Source: CAXBMB01 sp052078155
GTDB taxonomy: Bacteria > Pseudomonadota > Alphaproteobacteria > Kiloniellales > DSM-21159
Length of the DNA: 64,000 nucleotides
Direction of reading: 5' to 3'
Assembly: GCA_052078155.1 (NCBI GenBank)
Contig: JBQJBP010000005.1
Coordinates: 1 to 64,000, forward strand
Below, piece after piece: positions 26,135 through 35,722 of this stretch (position 1 is the first letter of the stretch; each line of letters starts with the position of its first letter). The notes below the pieces were generated by a model. It made no database searches. It worked only from the letters and a program-made list of their open reading frames with translations, and was not told the DNA's origin. The position numbers were made by a program, and so were the translations under genes.

Positions 26135-29100
26135 ATGCGCATCGCACGCCGCTTTACGGACGCCAGCAACCAGGACGTCTACGCCACCATTCCTTTCCGC
26201 AAGACCTCCAGTGAAATCCGCAATCCCGATGGCTCGCTGGTCTTCCAGGCCGCCGACATCGACGTGCCCGCGGCCTGGAGCCAGGTGGCCTGCGATATCC
26301 TGGCGCAGAAGTACTTCCGCCGGGCCGGCGTGCCCAAAGCCCTCAAGAAGGTGGAAGAGCACGATGTGCCCTCCTTCCTCTGGCGCGGTGCCCCGGATGA
26401 GGAGGTTCTGGCCGATCTGGAGGAAGACGACCGCTATGCCGGCGAAAGCTCCGCCAAGCAGGTCTTCGACCGTCTGGCCGGCACCTGGACCTACTGGGGC
26501 TGGAAAGGCGGCCACTTCGATACGGAAGAAGACGCCCGCGCCTACTACGACGAAATGCGTTTCATGCTCTGCAACCAGATGGTGGCACCCAACTCCCCCC
26601 AATGGTTCAACACCGGGTTGCACTGGGCATACGGCATCGACGGCCCCGGTCAGGGTCACCACTATGTGGATTACAAGACGGGTGAGCTGGTGCGCTCCGA
26701 CAGCGCCTATGAGCACCCCCAGCCCCACGCCTGCTTCATCCAGTCCGTGGATGATGATCTGGTGAACGAAAACGGCATCATGGACCTCTGGGTCCGTGAA
26801 GCCCGTCTGTTCAAGTACGGCTCCGGCACCGGGGCCAACTTCTCCAACATCCGCGGTGAGGGCGAGTCCCTGTCCGGCGGCGGCCGTTCTTCCGGCCTGA
26901 TGTCCTTCCTGAAGATCGGGGACCGGGCCGCCGGTGCCATCAAGTCCGGCGGCACCACCCGCCGCGCCGCCAAGATGGTGACGGTGGATCTGGACCATCC
27001 GGACATCGAAGAGTTCGTCAACTGGAAGGTCACGGAAGAGCAGAAGGTGGCCGCCCTGGTTACCGGCTCCCAGATCTGCAACGAGCACCTCAACGCGGTG
27101 ATGCAGGCCTGCCACGGCATGGAAGGCGACAAGCGCCTGGACCCCAAAGCCAACCCGGATCTGAAGAAGGCCATCAAAGCCGCCCGCCGGGCCAAGGTGT
27201 CTGAGAACTTTGTCCAGCGGGTGATCCAGTTCGCCGGTCAGGGCTACAAGGCCATCGACTTCAAAACCTACGACACGGACTGGGACAGCGAAGCCTACCG
27301 CACGGTTTCCGGCCAGAACTCCAACAACTCCGTTCGGGTGCCCAATGCCTTCCTGGACGCAGCGGAAAAGAACGGCACCTGGGATCTGATTGACCGCACC
27401 AGCGGCAAGGTCACCAAGACCGTCAAAGCCGCCGAGCTGTGGGATCAGGTGTCTTACGCCGCCTGGGCCTGCGCCGATCCCGGCGTGCAGTACGATGGCA
27501 CCATCAACGAATGGCATACCTGCCCCAGTTCCGGCCGCATCAACGCGTCCAACCCCTGCTCGGAATACATGTTCCTTGACGACACGGCCTGTAACCTGGC
27601 GTCCCTGAACCTCATGACCTTCCGCAAGGAAGACAACTCCTTCGATGTGGACGGCTTCGAACATGCGGTCAGTCTCTGGACCGTGGCCCTGGAAATCTCC
27701 GTGCTGATGGCCCAGTTCCCCAGCGCCCGCATTGCTGAACTGTCCTACCGCTACCGCACGCTGGGTCTGGGCTATGCCAACATCGGCGGTCTGCTGATGT
27801 CCATGGGTCTGGCTTATGACAGCGAAGAAGGCCGGGCGCTCTGCGGGGCCATCACCGCCCTGATGACCGGTCGCGCCTATGCCACCTCGGCAGAAATGGC
27901 CCGCGAACTGGGTGCTTTCCCCGGCTATGCGGACAACGCCGACGACATGCTGCGTGTCATGCGCAACCACCGCCGGGCTGCTCAGGGACAGGCCAAGGGC
28001 TATGAAGGCCTGACGGTCAAGCCCGTGCCGCTGGACATTGACTGCAATCCGGAACCGGAAATCACCACAGCCGCCCAGAAAGCCTGGGACGAGGCACTGG
28101 AACTGGGTGAGGAATTCGGCTTCCGCAACGCCCAGACCACGGTCATTGCTCCCACGGGCACCATTGGTCTGGTGATGGACTGTGACACCACCGGGATCGA
28201 GCCGGACTTTGCCCTGGTGAAGTTCAAGAAACTGGCCGGTGGCGGGTACTTCAAGATCATCAACCGGACGGTGCCTGCCGCACTGGCTGTGCTGGGATAT
28301 TCGGAAAGCCAGGTGGAAGAAATCATCGGCTACGCCGTGGGCCATGGCTCACTGAAAAGCGCACCGGGCCTCAATCACGCCAGCCTGAAAGGCAAAGGCT
28401 TCAGCCAGGCCGCCCTGGACGCCCTGGAAGAAGCTCTGGGTTCTGCCTTCGACATCAAGTTTGCGTTCAACAAGTGGACGCTGGGCGAAGACTTCTGCAG
28501 GGACGTGCTGGGTCTGAGCGATGCGCAGCTGGACGACATGTCCTTTGACATGCTGGCCGAACTGGGCTTCTCCAAAGAAGAAGTAGACGCCGCCAACACC
28601 TACGTCTGCGGTGCCATGACTCTGGAAGGGGCGCCCCATCTGAAAGACGAGCACCTGCCGGTCTTTGACTGTGCCACCCCCTGTGGCCGTATGGGCAAGC
28701 GCTTCCTGTCCGTGGATGCCCACATCCTGATGATGGCTGCCGCCCAGCCCTTTATCTCCGGCGCCATTTCCAAGACCGTCAACATGCCCAACAGCGCCTC
28801 TGTGGAAGACTGCAAAGACGCCTACATGCTCTCCTGGCGCATGGGTCTGAAGGCCAACGCCCTCTATCGCGACGGCTCGAAACTCAGCCAGCCTCTGTCC
28901 GCCAGCCTGCTGTCCGAAGACGAGGATGATGCAGAAGAGCTGATGGAAACGGTAACCGAAGCGCCGGCACCCCAGGCGGCCACCGTTGTGGCTGAACGGG
29001 TGATTGAGCGGGTGATCGAAAAGGTCGCGGCCTCCCGTGATCCCCTGCCCGGTCGTCGCAAAGGCTACACCCAGAAAGCCGTGGTGGGCGGCCACAAGGT

Positions 29101-29845
29101 CTACCTGCGCACCGGTGAGTATGAAGATGGCCGGATCGGTGAAATCTTCATCGACATGCACAAGGAAGGTGCTGCCTTCCGCAGCCTGATGAACAACTTC
29201 GCCATCGCCATTTCCATCGGCCTGCAGTACGGCGTGCCTCTGGAAGAGTTTGTTGAGGCCTATACCTTCACCCGCTTCGAGCCCTCGGGCATGGTGGAAG
29301 GCAACGACACCATCAAGATGTCCACCTCCGTGCTGGACTATCTCTTCCGCGAGCTGGCCATCAGCTACCTGGGTCGTGATGACCTGGCCCATGTCCAGCC
29401 GGAAGACCTGATGCCTGACACCATGGGCAGCGGCGAGGTTCAGTCCTCTATGGCCACGCCGACCTCAGCCGAGGAAGCTCAGGAAGCGGCCCGCGACGTG
29501 GTGCAGGAAACGGTGGCACGTGTGGCCTCCCGCGGCTTTGTGCGCAACAAGCTGACGGTCTTTGCCGGCGGGGCGCAGGAGGCGACAGCCTTTGCCCAGC
29601 CTCAGAGTGAAGGCAACGCCGCCATTGCCACGGAAACGGTGGTCACCACCCAGACGGTAGCCCAGACCACGACCGGGTCCGGCGGCGGCGGCTCTGCCGG
29701 CAGCAGCCGCAATGACCAGATCCGCGCCGCCCGTCTGAAAGGCTATGAAGGGGACCCCTGTGACGAATGCGGCAACTTCACCATGGTGCGCAACGGCACC
29801 TGCATGAAGTGTGACACCTGCGGCGGCACCTCCGGCTGCTCATAA
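26135..29845 (+). CDS. nrdJ: Class II (adenosylcobalamin-dependent) ribonucleoside-diphosphate reductase
   Basis: 1236 residues, typical for the long alphaproteobacterial class II enzyme. Seen: MVAPNSPQWFN, KYGSGTGANFSNIRGEGE, the active-site region NPCSEYMFLDDTACNLASLNL (beginning about residue 471), and PTGTIG in the barrel. The C-terminal part has a TSCPD-type region (GEIFIDMHKEG) and ends in a Cys-rich segment CDECGNF..CMKCDTCGGTSGC likely to bind zinc or carry redox cysteines. It makes deoxyribonucleotides with B12 and works with or without oxygen. AGGGGG precedes the ATG, and a terminator follows at 29902. Confidence 0.95.
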   Translation: MRIARRFTDASNQDVYATIPFRKTSSEIRNPDGSLVFQAADIDVPAAWSQVACDILAQKYFRRAGVPKALKKVEEHDVPSFLWRGAPDEEVLADLEEDDRYAGESSAKQVFDRLAGTWTYWGWKGGHFDTEEDARAYYDEMRFMLCNQMVAPNSPQWFNTGLHWAYGIDGPGQGHHYVDYKTGELVRSDSAYEHPQPHACFIQSVDDDLVNENGIMDLWVREARLFKYGSGTGANFSNIRGEGESLSGGGRSSGLMSFLKIGDRAAGAIKSGGTTRRAAKMVTVDLDHPDIEEFVNWKVTEEQKVAALVTGSQICNEHLNAVMQACHGMEGDKRLDPKANPDLKKAIKAARRAKVSENFVQRVIQFAGQGYKAIDFKTYDTDWDSEAYRTVSGQNSNNSVRVPNAFLDAAEKNGTWDLIDRTSGKVTKTVKAAELWDQVSYAAWACADPGVQYDGTINEWHTCPSSGRINASNPCSEYMFLDDTACNLASLNLMTFRKEDNSFDVDGFEHAVSLWTVALEISVLMAQFPSARIAELSYRYRTLGLGYANIGGLLMSMGLAYDSEEGRALCGAITALMTGRAYATSAEMARELGAFPGYADNADDMLRVMRNHRRAAQGQAKGYEGLTVKPVPLDIDCNPEPEITTAAQKAWDEALELGEEFGFRNAQTTVIAPTGTIGLVMDCDTTGIEPDFALVKFKKLAGGGYFKIINRTVPAALAVLGYSESQVEEIIGYAVGHGSLKSAPGLNHASLKGKGFSQAALDALEEALGSAFDIKFAFNKWTLGEDFCRDVLGLSDAQLDDMSFDMLAELGFSKEEVDAANTYVCGAMTLEGAPHLKDEHLPVFDCATPCGRMGKRFLSVDAHILMMAAAQPFISGAISKTVNMPNSASVEDCKDAYMLSWRMGLKANALYRDGSKLSQPLSASLLSEDEDDAEELMETVTEAPAPQAATVVAERVIERVIEKVAASRDPLPGRRKGYTQKAVVGGHKVYLRTGEYEDGRIGEIFIDMHKEGAAFRSLMNNFAIAISIGLQYGVPLEEFVEAYTFTRFEPSGMVEGNDTIKMSTSVLDYLFRELAISYLGRDDLAHVQPEDLMPDTMGSGEVQSSMATPTSAEEAQEAARDVVQETVARVASRGFVRNKLTVFAGGAQEATAFAQPQSEGNAAIATETVVTTQTVAQTTTGSGGGGSAGSSRNDQIRAARLKGYEGDPCDECGNFTMVRNGTCMKCDTCGGTSGCS

Positions 29846-29901
29846 GCCTGACGTCAACCGCCCTGCGATAAAGGGGGAGCGGCTTTTTCTCCGCTCAGAA
29901 G

Positions 29902-29931
29902 AAAGGGAGTGCCCATCGGGCGCTCCCTTTT
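29902..29931 (+). terminator. Rho-independent terminator of nrdJ
   Basis: AAAGGGAG-T-GCCC/GGGC-G-CTCCCTTT stem (one G-T pair), loop ATC, ending in TTTT, 58 bases after the nrdJ stop codon. The HxlR gene converges on it from the right. Confidence 0.85.
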
Positions 29932-29967
29932 GCTTTGACCCACTGGCACCACCAGGGGCCAGGAGCA

Positions 29968-30504
29968 TCAGGACAAAGAACCGATCTCCCGGTTGATGGC
30001 CGCCCCCTCGTTGATGGCCTGGTAATAGGGCCGCGGCGGGGTCAGATCGACCTTTACAGACCGCGCAAGCCAGGCTCTGTCGGTCAGGTCGCGCAGAGAC
30101 TGGGACAGGGCCCGGTCGGTGATGGGCGGCAGAGCCCGCTTCAGATCCGTAAACACCAGGGGCTGTCGGGCGACGGCCAGAAGGGGAACCGTCCAGCTTT
30201 TCCGCAGCAGGGCCGCCCCCGGGTCATCCGTCACGCGTTTATCAATCCGGCTGGCCAACGGGGCCCAGAGCTGACCTTTGGGGGTCAGCAGAAACTCCGG
30301 CCGCAGGGGATGGCCGTGACCGGGGTTGCGCGCGATCAACCCCAGATCCTCAAGGTGTTTCAGGGAATGAACGAAGGTGGTGCGGCTAGCCCCGGAGGCC
30401 GCCAGCAAAGGCGCCTGCCGTCCCGGCACACCGTCATGCAACAACGCGAGAATCTTAAGCGACCAGGCCCGAGAGGTCAGCTTGACAAGAAAACTTATGT
30501 CCAT
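29968..30504 (-). CDS. Tandem winged-helix regulator (HxlR-like)
   Basis: 178 residues from ATG at 30504. Two wHTH-like halves: SRAWSLKILALLHDG to RTTFVHSLKHLEDLGLI with a GHGHPLRPEFLLTPKG wing, then SWTVPLLAVARQPLVFTDLKRALPPITDRALSQSLRDL, which is HxlR-like. Divergent from a VOC-family gene, with only 40 bases between starts, so it most likely represses or activates that gene and itself. Such regulators often sense electrophiles or small aromatics. Confidence 0.75.
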   Translation of the reverse strand: MDISFLVKLTSRAWSLKILALLHDGVPGRQAPLLAASGASRTTFVHSLKHLEDLGLIARNPGHGHPLRPEFLLTPKGQLWAPLASRIDKRVTDDPGAALLRKSWTVPLLAVARQPLVFTDLKRALPPITDRALSQSLRDLTDRAWLARSVKVDLTPPRPYYQAINEGAAINREIGSLS

Positions 30505-30525
30505 AAAATATAGTATATATAAATT
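30505..30525. promoter_or_regulatory. AT-rich operator-like element between HxlR and VOC genes
   Basis: AAAATATAGTATATATAAATT fills most of the 40-base gap between the divergent start codons. The near-palindromic TATAGTATATA core resembles sites bound by HxlR-type regulators and may double as a -10 element. Confidence 0.45.
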
Positions 30526-30544
30526 CCAACCGAAGGAAAACCCT

Positions 30545-30928
30545 ATGGCCGTCGTCTCTCTTGATAAATCAATCACGCTGGCCCTGTCGGTCAGTGACCG
30601 GCGCGCCAGCGCCAAGTGGTATGAAGACATGCTCGGGTTCGAGTTGCTCTATCACGCCGACGAAGCAGGATGGAGTGAGATGAAGACCTTTGTTGACGGT
30701 GTGACTCTGGGCCTTGGTGAACAGGTTGGGGTCTCCCCGGGCAACACCCTGCCGGTCTTCGGGGTTGGCAACGTGGCTGAGGCCAGAGAGGCCCTGGAAA
30801 AGGAAGGGGTTAAGTTCGACGGCCCAACCCAGAGAATTGAAGGCATGGTCAGCCTGGCCACCTTCTACGATCCGGACAACAACGCCCTGATGCTGGCAGA
30901 AGATCTGAGCGGGCAGCGGGCAGACTGA
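30545..30928 (+). CDS. VOC-superfamily (glyoxalase-like) protein
   Basis: 127 residues in the VOC fold: ITLALSVSDRRASAKWYEDMLGFELLYH, then VTLGLGE, VFGVGNVAEAREALEKEGV and VSLATFYDPDNNALMLAE. Members bind metal and act as glyoxalases, dioxygenases or resistance proteins; the activity here is unknown. The ribosome site GAAGGAAAA precedes ATG. Its only partner is the divergent HxlR-like regulator. Confidence 0.82.
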   Translation: MAVVSLDKSITLALSVSDRRASAKWYEDMLGFELLYHADEAGWSEMKTFVDGVTLGLGEQVGVSPGNTLPVFGVGNVAEAREALEKEGVKFDGPTQRIEGMVSLATFYDPDNNALMLAEDLSGQRAD

Positions 30929-31106
30929 TCGGCCATGGACTTGGGGGCTATGAAGTCGCCCCCCTGCCGGGCGCAGAACAGCCGGGGCTTGAAGGCCAAT
31001 CGGGCTATCCAGATTGACTGGGTGAGGACGCTTGAAGTGATTTACCTCCAGCCAGCCTTCTTACTGGTTTCCTTCAAAGGATACCCCCCGGCTGGGGAGC
31101 AGATAG

Positions 31107-31139
31107 AAAAAGGGAGCGCCACCGGGACGCTCCCTTTTT
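31107..31139. terminator. Bidirectional terminator between VOC and chemoreceptor genes
   Basis: Stem AGGGAGCG/CGCTCCCT (31111-31118 and 31128-31135), flanked by A run and T run, between two convergent genes; it can serve both strands. Confidence 0.85.
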
Positions 31140-31161
31140 GTTGTGGACTTGAACAGGCCGG

Positions 31162-33228
31162 TCAGGCGCTGCGGATTTCCTGAATGAAGCTGCCCACCTG
31201 GGTGTTCAAAGCTTCGGACTGACGGGAAAGCTCGGAAGCTGCCCCATGCACGTCCTGAGCGGCCTGGGTAGTTTCCGCCACCCCGTTGGACACGGTGGAG
31301 ATGGTGGAGGACACCTCGCTGGTGGCCGCAGAAGCCTGATTGACGTTCTGGGAGATATCCATGGTGGCAGCGGACTGCTCTTCCACGGCGGCGGCCATGG
31401 AAGACGTGATCTCGCTGATTTCGCCGATGGTCCCCAGGATCTTGCCAATGGCATCGGCGGCTTCCGTGGTCGCCCCCTGAATGCCGGTGATCTGCTGGGA
31501 GATCTCCTCTGTGGCCTTGCCTGTCTGGGTGGCCAGGTTTTTCACCTCAGAAGCCACCACGGCAAAGCCCTTACCGGCATCACCGGCCCGGGCCGCTTCA
31601 ATGGTGGCGTTAAGGGCCAGCAGGTTCGTCTGTTCCGCGATGTCAGAGATCAGCTTGATCACTTCCCCGATGGCGTTGGAGGCTTCCAGCAGGCCGGTGA
31701 CCTGCTTGTTGGCGTCCTGGGCCATGTTCACCGCGTCACTGGCGATGGTGGTCGAGGTGTTCACCTGCTCACTGATTTCCCGGATGGTGACAGAGAGTTC
31801 TTCGGCGGCCGCCGCCACGGTCTGGACGTTGCCGGACGCGCTGTCGGAAGCCGCAGAAACCGCCCCCACCTGATCGGAAGTCATTTTCGCCGTCTGCTGC
31901 ATGCCTTCTGAGGTGCTCTGCATTTCAGTTGCCGCAGATGACACCGTTTCGACAACGCCTTTCACTTCCAGCTCAAAGCGGTCGGCCAGGGCAATCATGG
32001 TCTGACGTTTCTCGTCAGCGGCCCGCTGATCCGCTTCTTTCTGCTGATCTTCCAAAGCCTGCCGACTCAGGGCGTTTTCCTTGAAGACCGAGACAGCCGC
32101 GGCCATTTCGCCGATTTCACCGCCGGCTTTCTGATCGGGAACCTCTGTATCCAATCGACCCTGGGCCAGTTTCTCCATGGCAGAGGTCATGCGGGACAGG
32201 GGCTTGCCGATGAACCCGCCGAAGAACCAGGCCACGGCCACAGACACCAGACAGATCAGCAGGGCGGCGACCAGCAGGTTGGTGACGATGTTGTCCACGG
32301 CGCTGAAGATGGTGTCGTTCTTACCTGTTGCGATCACGGACCAGGTGGACTTGGTGTTGCCAATGGCGATGGGGATGGCGGCCTCCATCATGTCGCCGTC
32401 GGCAGAGGGACGCGTCACCAGCGTTTCCTGTCCGCTTTTCACCGCAGACATCAGTTCCTGCGTGAACCCGGCTTCACTGCCGTCCTTGCCCAGGAGAGCC
32501 ACATCATTGTGCGCCACAATGGACCCGTCGCCGGTCACAAGACTGATTGAACCGTCCCCGAACGGACGTTCACCGGCCAGTTCCGCCTGAATGTCTGACA
32601 AGGCAATATCCACCCCGGCAACCCCGATGACTTTGCCACCGGACCGGATGGGAACAACCAGAGAGGTGATCAGGGTATCCACACCACCGACGGCATAGAC
32701 ATAGGGCTCCAGAATGGTCTCTTCGCCGGATTTCAGGGACAGCTGATAATAATCGCCGTCACCGGGAACATCATAAGCCAGCAACGGCTCCACATTTATT
32801 TTCCCGTCGGCCCGATACCAGTAGGGAACATAGCGGCCAGAGGCATCATCGCCTGGTCCGGCATTGGCATACTCCGCATCTTTGCCGTCCAGGGCATTGG
32901 GCTCCCAGGCTGTCCAGACACCCAGCAAGGACGCTTCCCGCTCCAGATTGTGACGCAGAATGGCGTCGTAGGCCGAGCGGTCTAGCGAGCCGTTGTCTTT
33001 GAGACCCTCAAAGGTGTGCGCAATGACCCGGGCCACTTCAATGGCCGAATCCAGGGAGAGCTTCACGGACTGGGCGGAGGCTGTCGCCTCCAGACCGACC
33101 AGAGCGCGCGCGTCTTCTTCAATGGCTTTTTGGCTGAGAACAATGCTGGTGACCGCGACAGCAATCAGGGCAAACAATGTGGTGCCCAGAATTGCCAGCA
33201 AAATCTTCGCACGAATAGATGAGAGCAT
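31162..33228 (-). CDS. Methyl-accepting chemotaxis protein with periplasmic Cache domain
   Basis: 688 residues from ATG at 33228 (AAAGGCG upstream). A first membrane helix (about 8-30) is followed by a periplasmic dCache-type domain (VWTAWEPNALDG, YVPYWYR, PYVYAVGG, VVPIRSGGKVIGVAGVDIALSDI), a second helix (VAALLICLVSVAVAWFFGG), a HAMP linker (LSRMTSAMEKLAQG) and the signalling domain with the hairpin tip INLIS-type sequence IKLISDIAEQTNLLALNATIEAARAGDAGKGFAVVASEVKNLA read in parts. It probably senses amino or organic acids and signals to CheA/CheW, which are not in this window. Confidence 0.93.
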   Translation of the reverse strand: MLSSIRAKILLAILGTTLFALIAVAVTSIVLSQKAIEEDARALVGLEATASAQSVKLSLDSAIEVARVIAHTFEGLKDNGSLDRSAYDAILRHNLEREASLLGVWTAWEPNALDGKDAEYANAGPGDDASGRYVPYWYRADGKINVEPLLAYDVPGDGDYYQLSLKSGEETILEPYVYAVGGVDTLITSLVVPIRSGGKVIGVAGVDIALSDIQAELAGERPFGDGSISLVTGDGSIVAHNDVALLGKDGSEAGFTQELMSAVKSGQETLVTRPSADGDMMEAAIPIAIGNTKSTWSVIATGKNDTIFSAVDNIVTNLLVAALLICLVSVAVAWFFGGFIGKPLSRMTSAMEKLAQGRLDTEVPDQKAGGEIGEMAAAVSVFKENALSRQALEDQQKEADQRAADEKRQTMIALADRFELEVKGVVETVSSAATEMQSTSEGMQQTAKMTSDQVGAVSAASDSASGNVQTVAAAAEELSVTIREISEQVNTSTTIASDAVNMAQDANKQVTGLLEASNAIGEVIKLISDIAEQTNLLALNATIEAARAGDAGKGFAVVASEVKNLATQTGKATEEISQQITGIQGATTEAADAIGKILGTIGEISEITSSMAAAVEEQSAATMDISQNVNQASAATSEVSSTISTVSNGVAETTQAAQDVHGAASELSRQSEALNTQVGSFIQEIRSA

Positions 33229-33585
33229 AATAATTCGCCTTTTCCCGTATGATGCGAAAAGTGTCGTCGAAAATGTTAAATTTTTTCTAAATTGCGCTGA
33301 AAAGAGAGGGCAAAGAATCAAAGCCAAATTGCCGCAGGAAAAGCCGCTGATTCCGGAGCTATAAAGCGCGCTGACACTGTTGCTTACCCTGCAAACAGCA
33401 GCAAACCGGGGCTTCAGCTCATACCTGCTTGCTCAATGGTTTCTGATCCAACGACTTTACAGACCCTGGTCCTCCTCCCACACTGTCTTCTCCACATTTG
33501 AAGTTTTTGAAACGACAGTGAAATCTGACTATGTCTAAGTGAGTAATCCAGACTTCGCAGAGACAACCTTTCAGGGAGTAAACCA
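33229..33585. other. Divergent promoter region, chemoreceptor and alcohol dehydrogenase
   Basis: 357 bases; AT-rich just upstream of the chemoreceptor gene (AAATTTTTTC near 33277). No gene, repeat copy or clear operator is seen. Confidence 0.5.
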
Positions 33586-34602
33586 ATGTCGAGCATGAAA
33601 GCTGCAGTCGTACGTGAATTCGGCGCCCCGCTGGATATCTGTGAAGTAGACAAGCCGTCCGTGACCGACGGGAAGATCGTCGTCCGGATCATGTCGGCAG
33701 GCGTTTGCCACACGGACCTGCACGCCGCCAACGGAGACTGGCCGGTCAAACCCCAACCGCCCTTCATTCCCGGCCATGAAGGCGTGGGCATCGTCGCCGA
33801 GGTCGGCAAGGGCGTAACCGCCGTCAAAGAAGGCGACCGGGTGGGTGTACCCTGGCTGCATTCGGCCTGCGGGCACTGCACCCACTGCATGGGGGGCTGG
33901 GAAACCCTCTGCACCGATCAGCAGAACACGGGCTACAGCGTCAATGGCGGCTTTGCAGATTATGTGCTGGCTGACCCCAACTATGTCGGCCACCTGCCCC
34001 AGGGGCTGGATTTCGCCCCGGCAGCTCCTGTGCTCTGTGCCGGGGTGACGGTCTACAAGGGCCTGAAGGAAACCGATACCCGGCCCGGCCAGACCGTGGT
34101 CATTTCCGGCATCGGCGGGCTGGGTCACATGGCAGTGCAGTACGCCAAAGCCATGGGCCTGAATGTCATTGCTGTAGACATCGCCGACGACAAACTGGAT
34201 CTGGCCACCAAGCTGGGGGCTGATCAGGTCATCAACGCTCTGACAACCGACCCGGTTAAGGAAGTACAGGCCGGCGGCGGGGCCGAAGGGGTGCTGGTGA
34301 CGGCGGTGGCCGGAAAGTCCTTTGAACAGGGCGTTGGCATGCTGGCCCGCGGCGGCACCATGAGCCTGGTTGGTCTGCCGCCCGAAGATTTCCCGCTGTC
34401 GATCTTTGACACGGTGCTGAACCGCAAAACCATCCGTGGATCCATTGTCGGCACCCGGCTGGACCTGGCGGAATCACTGGCCTTTGCTGCCGAAGGCAAA
34501 GTGGCTGCCCACTACAGCGAAGAAACGCTGGATGATGTGAACAGCATCTTTGACCGCATGAAAAAGGGCACCATCGACGGCCGCATTGTGATGTCGATTT
34601 GA
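33586..34602 (+). CDS. adhP: Zinc-dependent alcohol dehydrogenase
   Basis: 338 residues. Catalytic-zinc ligands: CHTDLH (Cys, with the His/Asp set) and GHEGVGIV. The structural-zinc loop CGHCTHCMGGWETLC has four cysteines. The Rossmann motif is ISGIGGLGHMAVQYAKAMG. Close in pattern to AdhP/propanol-preferring enzymes that interconvert primary alcohols and aldehydes with NAD. GGGAGT precedes the ATG at 33586; a second ATG nine bases later is possible. A hairpin at 34625 separates it from the convergent PAS gene. Confidence 0.9.
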   Translation: MSSMKAAVVREFGAPLDICEVDKPSVTDGKIVVRIMSAGVCHTDLHAANGDWPVKPQPPFIPGHEGVGIVAEVGKGVTAVKEGDRVGVPWLHSACGHCTHCMGGWETLCTDQQNTGYSVNGGFADYVLADPNYVGHLPQGLDFAPAAPVLCAGVTVYKGLKETDTRPGQTVVISGIGGLGHMAVQYAKAMGLNVIAVDIADDKLDLATKLGADQVINALTTDPVKEVQAGGGAEGVLVTAVAGKSFEQGVGMLARGGTMSLVGLPPEDFPLSIFDTVLNRKTIRGSIVGTRLDLAESLAFAAEGKVAAHYSEETLDDVNSIFDRMKKGTIDGRIVMSI

Positions 34603-34624
34603 TGATTTTCTGAGACGACAAGTG

Positions 34625-34655
34625 AAGGCTGCGGATCAGGCTGCAGCCTTTCTTG
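34625..34655. terminator. Hairpin between adhP and the PAS_5 gene
   Basis: Stem AAGGCTGC/GCAGCCTT (34625-34632 and 34643-34650) followed by a short, imperfect T stretch, 22 bases after the adhP stop codon. Confidence 0.6.
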
Positions 34656-34726
34656 ATCGGTGTTAGCGGCTGCATCCTACGGTGCAGCTCCGGCCCTCCA
34701 TCACGGAAATCTGGTTAGCGACCGCT

Positions 34727-35254
34727 TTACTTCTTCAGGTCCCGGTGCCAGTGCCAGCAGCCGATGAAATGCATTGGGCCTTCTTCGGTCAGGGCCGGGA
34801 CGATGATCCGTTCATAGCGGTAAAGGTTGTTCGGGGTCATTTGCTGGTGAGCCGTCAGGTAACGGGCCTTGCCGTCTTCCTTCATGCTGTCGTAGCTGCG
34901 CCGCAGATCCAGATAGAGATCCTCTTCCAGGACCTCATCGAGAAAGCGGTCTTTGGTCTTTTCCCGGAAACTGGGATGAAAGGCAGAGCCCATCAGGCGC
35001 CAGCGCAATCGACAGCGCCCCTGAGGATCTTTCTGCCCCGGCACTTCCTCAACAATCTGCAAACTTGGCATCAGGCGCGGCAGATCAAGCGGGTCGAAAT
35101 CCACCCGCCGCAAGTACTTCTCATTCTCACGTCGTTTGATTTGGATGTATTCCAAAAAACACTGCAAACTCTCCGGCAGGTGCTCTGGCCAATCGTCCCC
35201 AAAAGAAACTTCTTTACGTTTAAACAATAGATCTTCCAACTGAAGGTCTTGCAT
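34727..35254 (-). CDS. PAS_5 (PF07310-type) protein, paralogue 1
   Basis: 175 residues. Pattern shared with the two proteins at 44769 and 45481: LPESLQCFLEYIQIKRREN, FDPLDLPRLMPSLQIVEEV, RLRWRLMGSAFH, DEVLEED, RYERIIVPALTEEG and a C-terminal IGCWHWH. This matches the alphaproteobacterial PAS_5 family of stand-alone PAS-like proteins, whose function is unknown. No kinase, cyclase or HTH domain is attached. The WHWH-type ending is a feature of all three paralogues here. Confidence 0.72.
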   Translation of the reverse strand: MQDLQLEDLLFKRKEVSFGDDWPEHLPESLQCFLEYIQIKRRENEKYLRRVDFDPLDLPRLMPSLQIVEEVPGQKDPQGRCRLRWRLMGSAFHPSFREKTKDRFLDEVLEEDLYLDLRRSYDSMKEDGKARYLTAHQQMTPNNLYRYERIIVPALTEEGPMHFIGCWHWHRDLKK

Positions 35255-35722
35255 AACAGTACTGTCCGCTACCTGTACCCTACTCCCGTTTTTCCCTTAT
35301 CGATAGACATCGATTGGTGAACAGACAATCCATACACTTCGATGCCTCTAAAAACATCCCCTTTCTGCTACTCAATTTGACGCAGGCGGACCCAGCAGCA
35401 GTCTGATTCTAGGCCAGGCGAAGCCCCTGGCCGGACGTGCGGCGCTGTCTTTGGTTTGCGGGTCGCTCCCAGAACACCCGGCTTGACTGAGCCTGCTTAT
35501 CTTGTCCGCTGCTGAACAGCGCTTTTTCTGTCGAAAACACCCAATCCGTGTTCCGAAACAGTGGCGAACCCGACCTTCAGCACCCCATAATGCCCGGGCC
35601 CGACACCCAGCCGGCAATCTGGCTGGATCCGCGGCACCCCATCAAACGCAGACGCGACGAACAGAACAAACAAGGGTGCGCCTGAAAACCAGGACAGCAC
35701 CAGCCTTGCAGAGGAGCAGAAC
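35255..35722. other. Divergent intergenic region, PAS_5 gene and ridA
   Basis: 468 bases between divergent genes. ATCGATAGACATCGAT (35299-35314) is a small inverted repeat near the PAS gene side. No gene and no dispersed repeat copy is seen. Confidence 0.45.

Noticed and set aside
26105..28345. A 746-codon open frame opposite to nrdJ
   Set aside because: It is the antisense shadow of a highly conserved coding sequence, rich in His/Gly/Val without any family motif, a common effect in high-GC genes.
28349..29392. A 347-codon open frame opposite to the 3' part of nrdJ
   Set aside because: Same reason: the sense strand is an uninterrupted conserved enzyme.
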